Source: Paragorgia papillata (taxonomy: Eukaryota > Cnidaria > Anthozoa > Scleralcyonacea > Coralliidae). From it: a stretch of DNA of 64,000 nucleotides. The stretch covers positions 1,802,501-1,866,500 of the forward strand of contig JAWNZC010000322.1 of assembly GCA_035771165.1 (NCBI GenBank), written 5' to 3'. The translations under genes and the position numbers were made by a program. Numbering within the stretch: the stretch's first letter is position 1; each line of letters opens with the position of its first letter. The notes under the pieces were generated by a model that searched no databases, was not told the origin of the DNA, and saw only the letters and a list, made by a program, of their open reading frames with translations. This document shows, one piece after another, positions 1 to 10,375 of the stretch.

Positions 1-141
1 ATGATTTGTCAGTGTCTCGCTTCCAGTTATTTGCCTCTGCCTTCGGCATCGGCAAATAACTAGTAGCTCGCCACTGACAAATCATGATATTTTGCTCAGA
101 CCTGTGCTCAGACTCGTCCAATAATTGATAATCATCAACTT
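1..141. repeat. Fold-back repeat, target of the Gypsy insertion
   Basis: Bases 1-85 form an imperfect palindrome. Arms starting ATGATTTGTCAGTG and ending CACTGACAAATCAT flank a short GC-richer centre. A related copy lies at about 57910-58015, including the downstream stretch GATATTTTGCTC and a CGTCCAATAATT tail, so this is a dispersed family. The Gypsy element begins right after AACTT at 137-141. No coding capacity is visible. Confidence 0.7.
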
Positions 142-254
142 TGTTACGTAATGAGTCACGTGACCGAGCAGATTACATGACCTAACAAGTGAGGACTTAG
201 TTTATGGTTTATGTAGTATGTTGTGTTTTCTTGTCTTTATTTCGTACATGCATG
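142..254 (+). repeat. 5' LTR of the Gypsy element, with an inverted 3' end
   Basis: 142-217 matches the start of the 3' LTR (10049 onward, TGTTACGTAATGAGTCACGT). From 219 to 254 the sequence is instead the exact reverse complement of the last 36 bases of the 3' LTR region (10157-10192). The middle of the LTR (about 30-40 bp) is missing. A GGTGGCAACGGTGG stretch follows immediately, where a primer-binding site is expected. I did not assign a tRNA. Confidence 0.75.
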
Positions 255-313
255 GTGGCAACGGTGGTATCCCTTTATATAAGGGAATCCTAAAGACAAC
301 ACACGAACACAAG

Positions 314-461
314 ATGACCGATGAAGCAACGAACTCGATGGCAAATGCTGGCCCAAGTTTGCATGGCATTCAACCGCCGTTGGGTTTAGATTTGAAATCA
401 AGACAAAAAGCCGATAATTGGAAGGCATACAAGCAACGATGGGAAAACTACGCAATTGTAG
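314..461 (+). pseudogene. Gypsy gag N-terminal fragment
   Basis: ATG at 314 opens a frame of about 50 codons. It contains a proline-rich start and a W-K-x-Y-K-Q-x-W-E-N-Y motif, typical of the beginning of Gag in Gypsy elements of the K02A2.6-like group. The frame is cut at about 461 by the first LINE. Gag is not resumed after that LINE: the sequence restarts at the protease. Roughly 1 kb of gag is therefore absent and was probably deleted with or after the insertion. Confidence 0.6.
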
Positions 462-464
462 CGC

Positions 465-491
465 AATGATGTAGAGGTGAATCCTGGTCCT
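465..491 (+). other. 2A-like ribosome-skipping motif (DVEVNPGP) in LINE 1
   Basis: The codons at 468-491 spell D-V-E-V-N-P-G-P, an exact match to the D-x-E-x-N-P-G-P consensus of 2A peptides. 2A motifs are known at the N-terminus of several non-LTR retrotransposon proteins. The upstream helper residues of a functional 2A are not present here, because Gypsy sequence begins a few codons upstream. Activity of this particular copy is doubtful. Confidence 0.75.
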
Positions 492-3389
492 GTCCCTATG
501 GGTACTCGGCTAAACCACAACTCAGGACTTTTAAACAAGCCAACAGATCAGGCATCGCCCACATCACAAGGAAGTTTGCATAAACGAAAGCTGTCTTGCA
601 TATCTTTAAATGCAAGAAGCATTGTGAATAAAAATTTGGAATTGTACGGTCTTCTGTCATCTAAGCAATACGATCTCGTTGCAATCACGGAATCCTGGCT
701 GGATTCGTCCATCGGTAATTCGGAAATATTTCCTAGCTCTTTCCAAGTGTTCCGAAGGGATCGATCGAGGCATGGCGGTGGCGTTCTCTTAGCTTGCAGC
801 CAGCAACTTAGCTGCATAAGACGAGAAGAGTTTGAAACGACATGCGAGATCTTATGGTGTGAATTAACAATAACAAATCCACATACCAAACTTCTGGTAG
901 GAGTTTTCTACCGACCTCCATCATCAGATGTCGACTATTTACAAGAACTAGAACGGTCTTTATCGCTGATTGAGTGTAGTGGAAACAACTTAGCAACACT
1001 TTTACTGGGGGATTTCAATCTACCAAACATTGACTGGTCGACACCATCTCCGACTTGTCACGACAATTTATCATCAGTGCTCTGTGATATTACTGCTGAT
1101 TATTTCTTCAATCAAATGGTCTTAAACCCTACTCGTGGTAATAATATCCTTGACCTTATATTCACTACAGCACCCGAGTTAATATCAGACCTTGAAATAT
1201 CTGCGCCTCTTGGTCAATCAGACCATCACTCCATTGATTTTAAGTTGAAACTTAAAACCATTAGACCTAAACTTAGCCCTAGAGTTGTCTATGATTACCG
1301 ATCCGCAAACTGGGCAGCTTTGAGAGAAGACTTCAGTTATATTCAATGGGACCACGTGTTTTTGATGGAGACGATGGACGATGTTTGGGAAGCATGGAAG
1401 ACTCTATTCTTTCAAGCTGTTGAGCGTAACATTCCATCGAAGTTTGTAAAACTCCGACGAAATTCACCATGGTTCAATTCAGAGCTCAAAAAATTGATCC
1501 ATAAGAAACGAAGATTATGGAAGCAGGCAAAATCCTCTGCTGACCCTGATAAATGGTCAAACTATAAGAAATTCAGCAACTCTGTAAAGAATAATTTAAG
1601 GAAAGCTTATGGATCATATGTCGGCAAGCTCACGAAATCGCTAAACACCAATCCAAGGAAATTCTGGTCCTTCATCAAATCGCGTACAGGAAATTCAAGT
1701 GTGGCTACCTGTATTGAGTACAATGAAAACAAAGCTTACTCGGCAGCTAACAAAGCAAATATTTTTAATTCTTTCTTCCAGTCGGTTTTCAACAAGTTTT
1801 CGCCAGATGACGCCCTAGACCCGAATGCAGTACCCGTGACTGATTCCGTAATAAGTGACTTGTCGTGCAGCCCAGACGATGTGGCAAGTGTACTTCGTCA
1901 ACTTGATCCAACTAAAGCGTGCGGTCCTGACGGAATCTCATCAAGGATTTTGAAAAATTGCGCTCACGAACTGGCTCCTTCATTAACGAAGCTTTTTAAT
2001 CATTCCTTGACTCTGGGTTCTTTACCGTCCGATTGGAAGCAGGCAAATGTAGTCCCGATCTTCAAAACTGGCAATCAAACCTTAGCCGACAATTATCGCC
2101 CAGTGTCACTTACCAGTATAGTCGTTAAAACAATTTAGCGCTTAGTACATAATCACATTATGGCTTTCTTACAAGAACTGAAACTCTTGAGTGACAACCA
2201 ACATGGGTTTCTACCATCGCGTTCGTGCTTAACACAGCTTCTCCAACTGGTCCATAACTGGTTTTCCGTGCTTGATAAACTTGGAACAGTTGATGCATTG
2301 TTTTTAGACTTTGCTAAAGCATTTGATAAAGTCTCACACCATCACCTTCTTCACAAGTTACAGCTTTATGGGATAAAAGGTCAGCAGTTTAACTGGATCA
2401 GAGATTTTCTCGCGGCTAGGAAACAACGTGTAGTGGTTGATGGCCATTCATCCGAATGTTTAGACGTGACATTGGGCGTGCCACAAGGAAGCATACTTGG
2501 TCCCCTATTGTTCTTGATCTACATCAATGACTTGCCATCCTCAGTCAGCTGCAGCTCAGATCGTTTCGCTGATGACACTGTACTCCACCGTCAAATTGAT
2601 TCAGTTTCTGATTGTGAACAATTACAAGAGGACCTGTCGCGTGCTTCAGATTGGTGTAAGACCTGGTCAGTAACCCTCAAAACCGAGAAATGTAAGGTGC
2701 TTCACATTTCTAGAAAAAGAAACCCAGTCGCACTACCACATGAGTATTCACTTGGTAATACGAACTTACCGGCGGTTACTCAACACAAACATCTTGGAGT
2801 TTGGTTGGAAAGCACTCTGTCGTGGAACTACCACATCAGTTCCATCTGTAGCAAGGCTAACAAGACTTTGGGCCTAATAAGAAGAACTTTTGGCCTAAAA
2901 AATCCCGATGGTATTTCAGTTGCGTTTAACGCGTTGGTCCTACCGATTCTGGAGTATGCTTGTGCAGTCTGGAATCCCTGGCAAGTCAAACACGTCCAAG
3001 CTATTGAACGGCTTCAGAGGAGGGCAACTCGTTTGATTTGTGGCTCTGACAAGACATATGTAGAAAGACTGAATGAGACCAAACGGGTCTCACTTGAACT
3101 TAGGCGCAAATATCTTTGCCTAGTGCAAATGTATAAAATAATTTTTGGTTACTGTGACATTAATCCAAATAAGTATTTAAATCTGGTAGGTTCTTCACGT
3201 ACACGTGCAAATCATGACTTTAAAATCCGTCCTAAGTCCTTTCGAACTAACTATTTTAAGTTCTCTTTCTTTAACGGTTACATTAATGATTGGAACTCTT
3301 TACCTGGATCGGTTATGTCCGTCACTGGTCTGGCCTCGTTTAAACGTTCCTTGTTCACTTATTTAAAAAACAGCCCTACCCCCGACTGA
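465..3389 (+). pseudogene. LINE 1 polyprotein: 2A peptide, AP endonuclease, reverse transcriptase (one in-frame stop)
   Basis: The frame reads from a 2A-like motif (468-491) through an exonuclease-endonuclease-phosphatase domain (about 590-1250; N-A-R-S, T-E-S-W-L, G-D-F-N, S-D-H-H) into a reverse transcriptase. RT motifs are F-L-D-F-A-K-A-F-D near 2305, G-V-P-Q-G-S near 2475 and catalytic F-A-D-D-T near 2565. The single TAG at 2136-2138 interrupts it and the same frame continues to 3389 without another stop. The encoded product would be about 970 residues. One substitution (probably from a Glu codon) is the only visible lesion, so this is a young copy. No ATG is seen before the 2A motif. Confidence 0.85.
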
Positions 3390-3404
3390 TTTGTGAAATA
3401 GTTG

Positions 3405-3496
3405 TTTTGTGTTTGTTTGTTTGTTTGTTTGTTTGTTTGTTTGTTTGTTTGTTTGTTTGTTTGTTTGTTTGTTTGTTTGTGTGTTTGTTTGTTTTA
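3405..3496 (+). repeat. (GTTT)n microsatellite in LINE 1 3' UTR
   Basis: About 22 tandem GTTT units with one GTGT interruption, located directly after the LINE 1 stop codon. Confidence 0.9.
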
Positions 3497-3720
3497 GTCT
3501 TTTATGTTTTTTTTTGTTGTTGTTGTTTTTTACAAATACTGAGAAAAATTGTATATGCTTAGATTAGTTTGAATGAGAAAGGAGTGCAGCTATTATATGG
3601 GAATTTAGTTTCCCCCTGCTGCAATCCGGCCATCCAAATCATTCCGTTATGCTGTTATGTAAATAATATTATGTTATTAGTGTGTATGGATTGGCAAAGT
3701 GATATTAAACATTAAACATT

Positions 3721-4030
3721 AGTCAACAAACACCCAAAGAGATTTTTGCTAAGATGCTCGTGAGAGGGCGACCTGTTAGATTTCATGTGGATTGTGGTGC
3801 AACGGTGAACGTATTACCGACCAAGTACCTAGCGGACGAGAAGATCGAACCGACTGACAGAACCTTACATCTTGGAACAAGACTGAACTGAAACCAAAAG
3901 GAACATGTCGCCTTACAATAAGAAACCCAAAGAATGACAAGAAGTACTCGGTAGAATTTATGGTAATTCAAGAAAATCTGATGCCACTATACTTGGAGCC
4001 AAAGCAATTCAATCGCACAAGTAAACAACG
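3721..4030 (+). pseudogene. Gypsy aspartic protease fragment
   Basis: After LINE 1 the Gypsy frame resumes with a stretch ending in H-V-D-C-G-A-T-V-N-V-L-P, the active-site loop of a retropepsin (D-x-G-A). A stop follows near 3890. A frame-shifted continuation encodes the post-protease spacer (K-P-K-G-T-C-R, then K-Y-S-V-E-F). Both pieces fit the linear order of a Gypsy pol. Confidence 0.7.
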
Positions 4031-4052
4031 AAGATGGCTAAAAAAATAAAAG

Positions 4053-4800
4053 ATGGCTAAACAAATAATTGAAGAATTCGCAGATGTATTCGAAGGAGAA
4101 GTTATCACATTGGACGGAGAGCAACGCTTGAAGGTAGATCCGACAATACGACTAACGACATGCAGTACCATCAAGACGTGTGCCACTCGCAGTAAAAGCA
4201 AAGGTGAAAGAAGAACTAGCACGATTAACAAGTCTCGTTGTATTGCAACCAATCGACAAACCTACAGACTGGGTCAGCCATCATGCAACGAAGCCATCAG
4301 GTGAATACGCATCTGCATTGATCCTAAACAGCTTAATAAAGCCCTCAAACGCGAGAGGTATCCCATACCGGTCATCGAAGACGTTCTTCCAGACCTAGCT
4401 AAAGCGAAAGTTATCACAAAAGTTGATGCGCGAAATGGTTATTGACATGTCCTGTTAGACGAAGAGTCCAGTATGTTGACCACATTTGATACACTGTTTG
4501 GGAGATATCGATGGAAACGACTACCTTTTGGAATCAGCGTCGCATCCGAGATCTTCCAGAAAAGAATCCACCAAGCGCTTCAACGGTTAGATGGATTACT
4601 CATCATCCACGATGACATGGTGGTATACGGAGTAGGCGACACCATCGAGGAAGCCACGATCGACCACAATAACAAGCTGACAAGTTTTCTCGCAACGTGT
4701 AGCCAGAAAGGAGTGAAGCTCAACTAGAGGAAACTGGAGTTATGCTGCACAGAGATATACCATTCCTGGGACATCTCGTTACATCCGAAGGGTTAAAGCC
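4053..4800 (+). pseudogene. Gypsy reverse transcriptase, frameshifted
   Basis: Three overlapping frames are needed. 4053-4160 gives the linker F-A-D-V-F-E-G-E; 4180-4300 gives V-K-E-E-L-A-R-L and P-I-D-K-P-T-D-W-V, the start of the RT domain; 4330-4470 gives an interrupted K-V-D-A-R-N-G-Y motif. 4473-4727 is clean and holds F-G-R-Y-R-W-K-R-L-P-F-G and the catalytic block as I-H-D-D. A stop (TAG) follows at 4725. The RNase H domain is absent: sequence jumps near 4800 to the integrase zinc-binding region. Confidence 0.8.
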
Positions 4801-4804
4801 AGAC

Positions 4805-5536
4805 CCTGCAGACAAGATCGAAGCGGATAGATCTCTGCATATAGGCATAAATGGTTGCCTGTGAAGAGCAAGAGAATGTATGTTTTGGCCTGGGATGTAC
4901 ACAGAGATGAAGGAGTCTATTGGCCAGTGCGAGACGTGTCGAAGGTATGAGATTAGACAACAGAAAGAAACACTGATGAGCCATGAGACAACAGAGAGAC
5001 CGGGAGAAAGTGGGAGCAGATATTTTCATCATTGACGACAAGAACTATCTCGTGGTAGTAGATTATTATTCCAACTTTTGGGAGATCATTGATCAATCCC
5101 CTCAAAGACACCTGGCCAAAGCCAGCACATGCGTCAGGAAGATGAAGAGTCACTTCGCTAGGAATGGAATCCCAAACATACTTGTTAGTGATAACGGCAG
5201 TCAGTTTGTATCGGAGAAGTTTGCCAACTTTGCAAAAGTTTGGGGATTCGAACACCGTGTGAGTAGCCCTGGTCATCAACAGGCCAATGGAAAGGCAGAA
5301 TCAGTCTGCAAAGAAGCTTATACGCAAAGTAGTTGAAACTGGAAATGATCCGTACTTGGCGATCTTGGCACACAGAAACACTCCTACTGACGAAATGGAG
5401 TCAAGTCCTGGCCAGAGGCTACTTGGAAGGCGATGCAAGACCCTTCTCCCAACCACCACCGAGTTGCTCAAACCACAAAATATTCCAAATGAAAAGATTA
5501 TGAAGCAAAGAGAGAAGCAGAATGCCAAACAAGCGC
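4805..5536 (+). pseudogene. Gypsy integrase (zinc-binding region, DDE core, start of C-terminus)
   Basis: An F-W-P-G-M motif with a following C-x2-C marks the end of the H2C2 region near 4880-4950. The core (4983-5336) has V-V-D-Y-Y-S-N-F-W-E near the first Asp, S-D-N-G-S-Q-F near the second, and Q-A-N-G-K-A-E around the Glu. A frameshift near 5290 moves the rest into another frame (5287-5536, with H-R-N-T-P and the L-L-G-R-R block). The frame then runs straight into LINE 2. Confidence 0.8.
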
Positions 5537-5544
5537 ACGTATGT

Positions 5545-5571
5545 GGCGATATAACACCAAACCCAGGACCG
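5545..5571 (+). other. 2A-like motif (GDITPNPGP) in LINE 2
   Basis: G-D-I-T-P-N-P-G-P keeps the Asp and the N-P-G-P core of 2A peptides; Glu of the consensus is replaced by Thr. It is in frame with the upstream Gypsy integrase remnant (frame open from 5287), so the Gypsy and LINE sequences form one fused ORF across the junction. Confidence 0.65.
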
Positions 5572-6538
5572 AAGGTGAAACAAGTGGTACCAAAACACCC
5601 TTGTAAAGAATGTGGAAAGAACGTCCGAAACAACCAGGACGCCATGATTGTGTTCTTGCTGCGAGACTTGGTCACACGCGAAGTGTCTTCATCTAACCAA
5701 ACAGACGTTTCAGTATTATTTACTTCATCCAGATATCGAATGGACATGCACTTTCTGTGCCTTACCAAAATTTGACGACTCTATTTTCTACAATGAACAC
5801 GAAATGGAGCGCCTAGTTGAAGCTGAAGTAAATTATTTGGACATTGAGGGAGAAGCAGAGCCTCACATTCAACAAGTAAGAAATGATTATAATAAAAATT
5901 GTATAATAGCCAGCCTGAATGTTAATAGTCTGCCAAACAAATTCGAAGAAATAAGAGAATGGCTTCTAAACAAGGCGTTTGACATACTGCTAATTCAAGA
6001 AACTAAGATTGATAAAACCTTTCCAAACTCACAATTCAACGTGGATGATTACAAACTATTTCGACGTGACAGAGTAAAAGGAGGAGGTGGTATAGCAGCT
6101 TTCATACACAACAGCATAATAGCAGTAAGGAAACCAGTAAAGTGTAGCTCGGTAGAAACCCTACTCATAGATATAAATATCGGACAGAGAAAATTGGCAC
6201 TGATATGCGCGTATAAACCACCATCTATCGACAACACCACGTTTACTTCCGAAATTTCGTCTGTTTTAGACATTGCCACAACAATATCTGACAATGTTAT
6301 ATGTATTGGAGACCTTAACTGTGATCTATTAAATCCACTACGCGACAATAAAGAAGGAAGATGTCTATTAGACATATGTGACGTCTATGACTTAGATTCC
6401 GTAATTAATATACCTACGCGAGTGTCAGCAAACCGAGCATCATGTATTGATGTTATTCTAACCAATGTACCAGGATTCCTAAAAGACTCTGGTATAATCG
6501 AAACGGGCCTGAGTGATCATATACGCCGTACTAAATAA
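5572..6538 (+). pseudogene. LINE 2 PHD finger plus AP endonuclease
   Basis: After the 2A motif, P-C-K-E-C-G-K, then (after a frameshift near 5640) C-S-C-C-E-T-W-S-H-A-K-C and C-T-F-C-A-L-P form a C-x2-C / C-x2-C / H-x2-C / C-x2-C PHD finger. From about 5900 an endonuclease domain follows (L-N-V-N-S-L, Q-E-T-K, G-D-L-N-C-D, ending L-S-D-H). A one-base frameshift near 6520 joins it to the RT frame. PHD fingers are known in proteins of CR1/L2-type elements. Confidence 0.8.
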
Positions 6539-8698
6539 AAAACTACAACATCCGAAGGCAATTACAATTAGAACACGATCATTTAAGCAATTCGATCAAA
6601 CATCTTTCCTGAAAGACCTTGCAATGGTTCCATTTTCTGTAGCGTACACTTTCGACGACCCAGACGATGTTTACTGGTGCTGGGAAAAACTTTACACACA
6701 AACACTTAACGATCATGTCCCAATAAAGTCTTTTAAGAAGCGCATATCAATTAACTCCAAACTGATAACAGCAGAAATACGTCAAGCCATGAGAGAATGT
6801 GATAAACTCGAGAAAAAGTTTAATAAAACACGAAACCCGGAAGACTGGAATAACTACCGAATAAAACGCAATAGAGTAGTCAGCATGAGAAGACGAGCTG
6901 TACAAAAACATTTTCAAAATCTTTGTGCGGACAAAAAAGTTGATCAACGGAAATTTTGGAACACGATAAAACCTTATATAAATTCGCGAAAACACACGAA
7001 CAAGGGAAATAATGGAATTGTACTAAAAGAAAACGATAAAATCATTAGCGACCAACAAGAAGTAGCAGAGTGTTTAAACACATATTTCTCAGGTTCAACC
7101 AAACCTAACGATCTCACCCAGGCTTATCCAAACCCAGATATGTCAGAAATACAAAATAATCTAGGTGATATAGAAACCTTGACCTTAGAAAAATCAAAAC
7201 CGGAAGAGGTGTTCGAAATTATGAAAGACATTAAACCAAGAAAAGCGACGGGGTGTGACCTAATTCCCCCACGCGCAATAAAAGAATCAGCAGAAGTCCT
7301 GTGCACACCGTTTAGCACTTTGTTTAATTACATATTAGATATCAGTACAATACCTAGCCAGTGGAAGCTAGGAGAAATCACACCGGCTTACAAAAAATTA
7401 TCCCAGTTAGACAAAATAAATTATCGACCACTAACTATTTTATCAGCGTTATCAAAGGTTTTTGAAACACTCATTCATAAACACATGAGTCCACATTTTG
7501 AAGAGATCTATCACAAGTATGTATTTGCATATCGAAAATATCACGGGTGCGAAACAGCTATATTAAGTCTAACAGAACAATGGAGAAAAGAACGAGACAA
7601 ACAGAACGTTGTCGGACTTGTCTCAATGTATTTGTCAAAAGCATTTGACTCCATGCCGCACGATCTTCTTATATTAAAACTACAGGAATATGGTGTCGAC
7701 GGAAAAACGATTAGCTTGATTAAAAATTACCTCTCCAATCGATACCAAAGAGTGAAACTAAATGATAAATATTCAACATGGCAAAAGTTATCAAAGGGTG
7801 TCCCACAAGGGACAATCTTGGGACCATTGCTGTTTAACATCTTCATGAATGACTTAACCTATACAATTAAACAGTGTGCTCTAAGTACATATGCAGATGA
7901 TACACAAATATTTCACACTGAAAAAGATCTGACAAAATTAAAACTTGCTATAAACAGCGATTTACGTCGCGCCGATGCATGGTTTGACCAAAACAGAATG
8001 AAGAGAAATGCGGCAAAATATCGGCAATGATTAACGGCAAAACCAAGAAGCCCATCAAGTTCCAAACCGGAGATGGAGATATTCCAACAACCAACGAAAT
8101 TGAACTTCTAGGAGTAACAATCGATGACAAACTAAAATTCGAGGGACAAGTTAGCAAAATATGCAGAAAAGTGAATAAAAAAATATCTGTCTTGAAACGA
8201 ATGAAGAAGATGTTGCCGATTGAAGTAAAAAAGGACCTATATCGCGCATTTATTTTACCGCATTTCACATACTACTCTGAAACATGGCATAATTGCAGTA
8301 AAAGATGTGCAACAAAGCTGGAAAAAGTTAACGAACGGGCCATCCGCTTCGTATTCAACGATAGAAACACACCATATGAAACTCTCTTAAAGAAAATGGG
8401 GCTTTTAACGCTTTCAAACGAAAGGCTCTGTAAAATAGTAAAAACTGTCTTTAATGCTTTAACCAACTTAAAGTCTCCTACTACAATACAAGAACTACTA
8501 TCAAAGCGCAATTCTCACTACGATCTTCGAGGAGTGAACATACTAGAACTTCCTAAATTACAAACAACAACATATGGACTAATAAAATCATGGCGCTACA
8601 CTGCTGTGAAACTTTGGAACTCACTGCCAGAACCTGCGAAAGAAACAAACAATTTTAATTTATTTATCAAATTGATACGAAACTTGGACGTAGAATAA
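6539..8698 (+). pseudogene. LINE 2 reverse transcriptase
   Basis: Two frames (to 8030, then 8027-8698) give a full RT and thumb. Visible motifs are R-K-A-T-G-C-D, N-Y-R-P-L-T, S-K-A-F-D, G-V-P-Q-G-T-I-L-G-P-L-L-F and Y-A-D-D-T (near 7893), and a C-terminal K-L-W-N-S-L-P block. At 7629-7631 the motif-A position that is Asp in LINE 1 is Tyr (TAT), so the catalytic Asp is lost here. With the frameshifts at 6520 and 8028 this copy is dead. Confidence 0.82.
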
Positions 8699-8869
8699 AT
8701 TAAATACTTCACATTATTTATTAATAGAACAAATCTCTGAAAATTTATAATAGATTAGTATTTTATAGTTTATAGTAGTTTATATATTTTTATCTAAACA
8801 GTGGCATGCCTGTAAACTAGCTGGATTAGCTAAGCGCATTTGACCACTTTAAATAAAATTGTATTGTAT

Positions 8870-9297
8870 TGTATAAGGCCAAAGATTTGTTTCCCTTAGA
8901 AGAAGGAGATACTGTACGAATGCGACCATTCAGACTTGGGCAGAAGACATGGGACCGACCAACAGTCAAGAGAAGATATGATGAACGATCGTACGAAGTG
9001 GAATCTGATAGAGGTAGCTTCCCACGGAACAGAGTAGATATTAAGAAGACCGCAGAACAAATAGAACAACCCGAAGTGCAACCTGGCACTGTAGAACAGT
9101 CTAATATCGAGACCCAACAATTGAATGTATTGACTGAAGAGAGGAATCATCCAGTGGCCACAAGTATTAACAGTGATGGCCAAACGTCAGAGACCCCAAC
9201 GAGAGAGCCGTCAGAGACCCCAACGAGAGAGCAGTCAGTGAGACCAAGGCGAGCGAGAAGAGAACCTCTCTATTTGAAAGATTATGTTAGGAAATAG
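8870..9297 (+). pseudogene. Gypsy integrase C-terminus, resumed after LINE 2
   Basis: An open frame from about 8869 to 9297 continues the Gypsy pol protein: K-A-K-D-L-F-P-L-E-E-G-D-T-V-R, then W-D-R-P-T-V-K-R-R-Y and S-Y-E-V-E, an SH3-like integrase C-terminal fold. It is followed by an acidic, Pro/Thr-rich tail containing a short direct repeat (S-E-T-P-T-R-E twice) and a basic end. This part has no stop and looks well preserved. Confidence 0.8.
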
Positions 9298-9328
9298 GGA
9301 AATACTAAAAAAGATAAACTTTATATTA

Positions 9329-9480
9329 AGGACTTATTAACCGAGTGCGAGGTCTGTACGGGAAAGTATTTGCCTGAGGTTTTCGTACAGAGCGAGCGAC
9401 GAAGGATCGAGGTTCGTGCGATAAAACCGAGGGCAAATACTTTCCCGTACAGACCGAGCAAACGAGGTTAATAAGGAATT
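9329..9480. repeat. Palindromic element in the Gypsy 3' region
   Basis: Two arms of about 50 bp (9329-9381 and 9423-9480) are near-perfect inverted repeats, containing GTCTGTACGGGAAAGTATTTG and its complement, around a short centre. A downstream stretch 9740-9905 contains related motifs (GACCGGAAATC, CCATATAATAAACGGACTTA). The element may therefore be longer, to about 9905. A similar architecture occurs at 60908-61057. Confidence 0.65.
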
Positions 9481-10048
9481 TATTATATGGCTATTGGTTC
9501 ACTTTATTTTTAAGCTTCGAGCGTTGTTTTCGTCTTGGGAGCATGCTGTTTACCAATACCTGTTAACTTTTTCATGTCGCTCTTGGCCTTCTTGTTTACA
9601 CCAGTTCGGCTTTTATTTGTCATGTTTTTAGATAAACAGCTTTAAAGAAAACCAGCAGTAATGTTCCAACACATTTTATTGTTCAGGATATTTGAATAAA
9701 GACAACCAGTTCCCTTTTATTTGGATCAAATCAACTGAGAAATGTTCTCGCCAAAACTTGCAGGGCCGAGAAAAAAGCGTATTGACCCGGACACAGACTG
9801 GAGGTCAATATCGTAAAATCCCGACCTCTCGGGAACCAATCAGCATGCGTCGTTTTGCGTACGGACCGGAAATCAAACCCAGCCATATAATAAACGGACT
9901 TACAGATAACTGATAGATCGTCCGGAGAACAATAAGTAACCTTTAAACTATAATCTGTATTTATAACTTTGTATAGTACAATCATAGGTATTTTCAGTGT
10001 ACAATTTATTTATAACATTGTCTTGGCTGTTTCTTAGAAGAGAAAGGA

Positions 10049-10192
10049 TGTTACGTAATGAGTCACGTGACCGAGCAGATCACATGACCTAACAAGTGAG
10101 GACAGTTTATGTAGTACCTCTGATAGTGGACATATACTTGTATGTAGTTCTGCATGCATGCATGTACGAAATAAAGACAAGAAAACACAACA
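10049..10192 (+). repeat. 3' LTR of the Gypsy element
   Basis: 144 bp, starting TGTTACG and ending ACACAACA. An AATAAA at about 10170-10175 could serve as polyadenylation signal. It is followed by the AACTT target duplication. Confidence 0.8.
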
Positions 10193-10375
10193 AACTTTAT
10201 CATCATCATATGCTGACCATCATCATCATATCATCTTCTCACTATTATCATCATCACCATCATATCATCTTCACTATCATCATCATCAATAACTTTATCA
10301 TCATCTGCTGATCATCATCTGCTGATCATCATTATCATCATCATCATCAACAACTTTATCATTATCATCATCTGC
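10193..10375 (+). repeat. (ATC)n microsatellite
   Basis: Imperfect TCA/ATC trinucleotide array of about 180 bp, interspersed with ACTTTATC and TGCTGATC units. Open frames over it are simple-sequence artefacts. Confidence 0.85.

Larger units (their letters stand above)
462..3719 (+). mobile_element. Non-LTR retrotransposon 1 (CR1/L2-like LINE), nearly intact
   Basis: The insertion splits the Gypsy gag/pol. It carries a single ORF (apurinic-like endonuclease followed by reverse transcriptase), a 3' UTR with a (GTTT)n tract, and a terminal short tandem ATTAAAC-ATTAAAC-ATTA. Short tandem 3' ends rather than poly(A) are a CR1/L2-type trait. No target duplication is evident, also usual for that group. 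The 5' end lies only a few codons before a 2A-like peptide. Gypsy sequence resumes at about 3720. Confidence 0.85.
5537..8872 (+). mobile_element. Non-LTR retrotransposon 2 (CR1/L2-like LINE with 2A and PHD finger)
   Basis: The insertion lies between the integrase core and the integrase C-terminus of the Gypsy element. It carries a 2A-like motif, a PHD-type zinc finger, endonuclease and RT, and ends in short tandem ATTGT units (about 8857-8872) before Gypsy coding sequence resumes. It is distinct from LINE 1: the proteins differ throughout and LINE 1 has no PHD finger. Confidence 0.85.
142..10192 (+). mobile_element. Gypsy (Metaviridae-like) LTR retrotransposon, degraded, host of two nested LINEs
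   Basis: The element runs from the TG of the 5' LTR (142) to the CA of the 3' LTR (10192). It is flanked by the 5-bp direct repeat AACTT at 137-141 and 10193-10197, a target duplication of the length expected for Gypsy integrase. In order it carries a gag start, an aspartic protease (DCGAT), a reverse transcriptase (HDD), an integrase zinc-binding region and core, and the integrase C-terminus. Most of gag and the RNase H are missing, and many frameshifts and stops are present. Two LINEs (462-3719, 5537-8872) and a palindromic element (9329-9480) sit inside it. The copy is non-functional. Confidence 0.85.

Noticed and set aside
10096..10311. His/Ile-rich open frame
   Set aside because: Covers the 3' LTR and the (ATC)n microsatellite.
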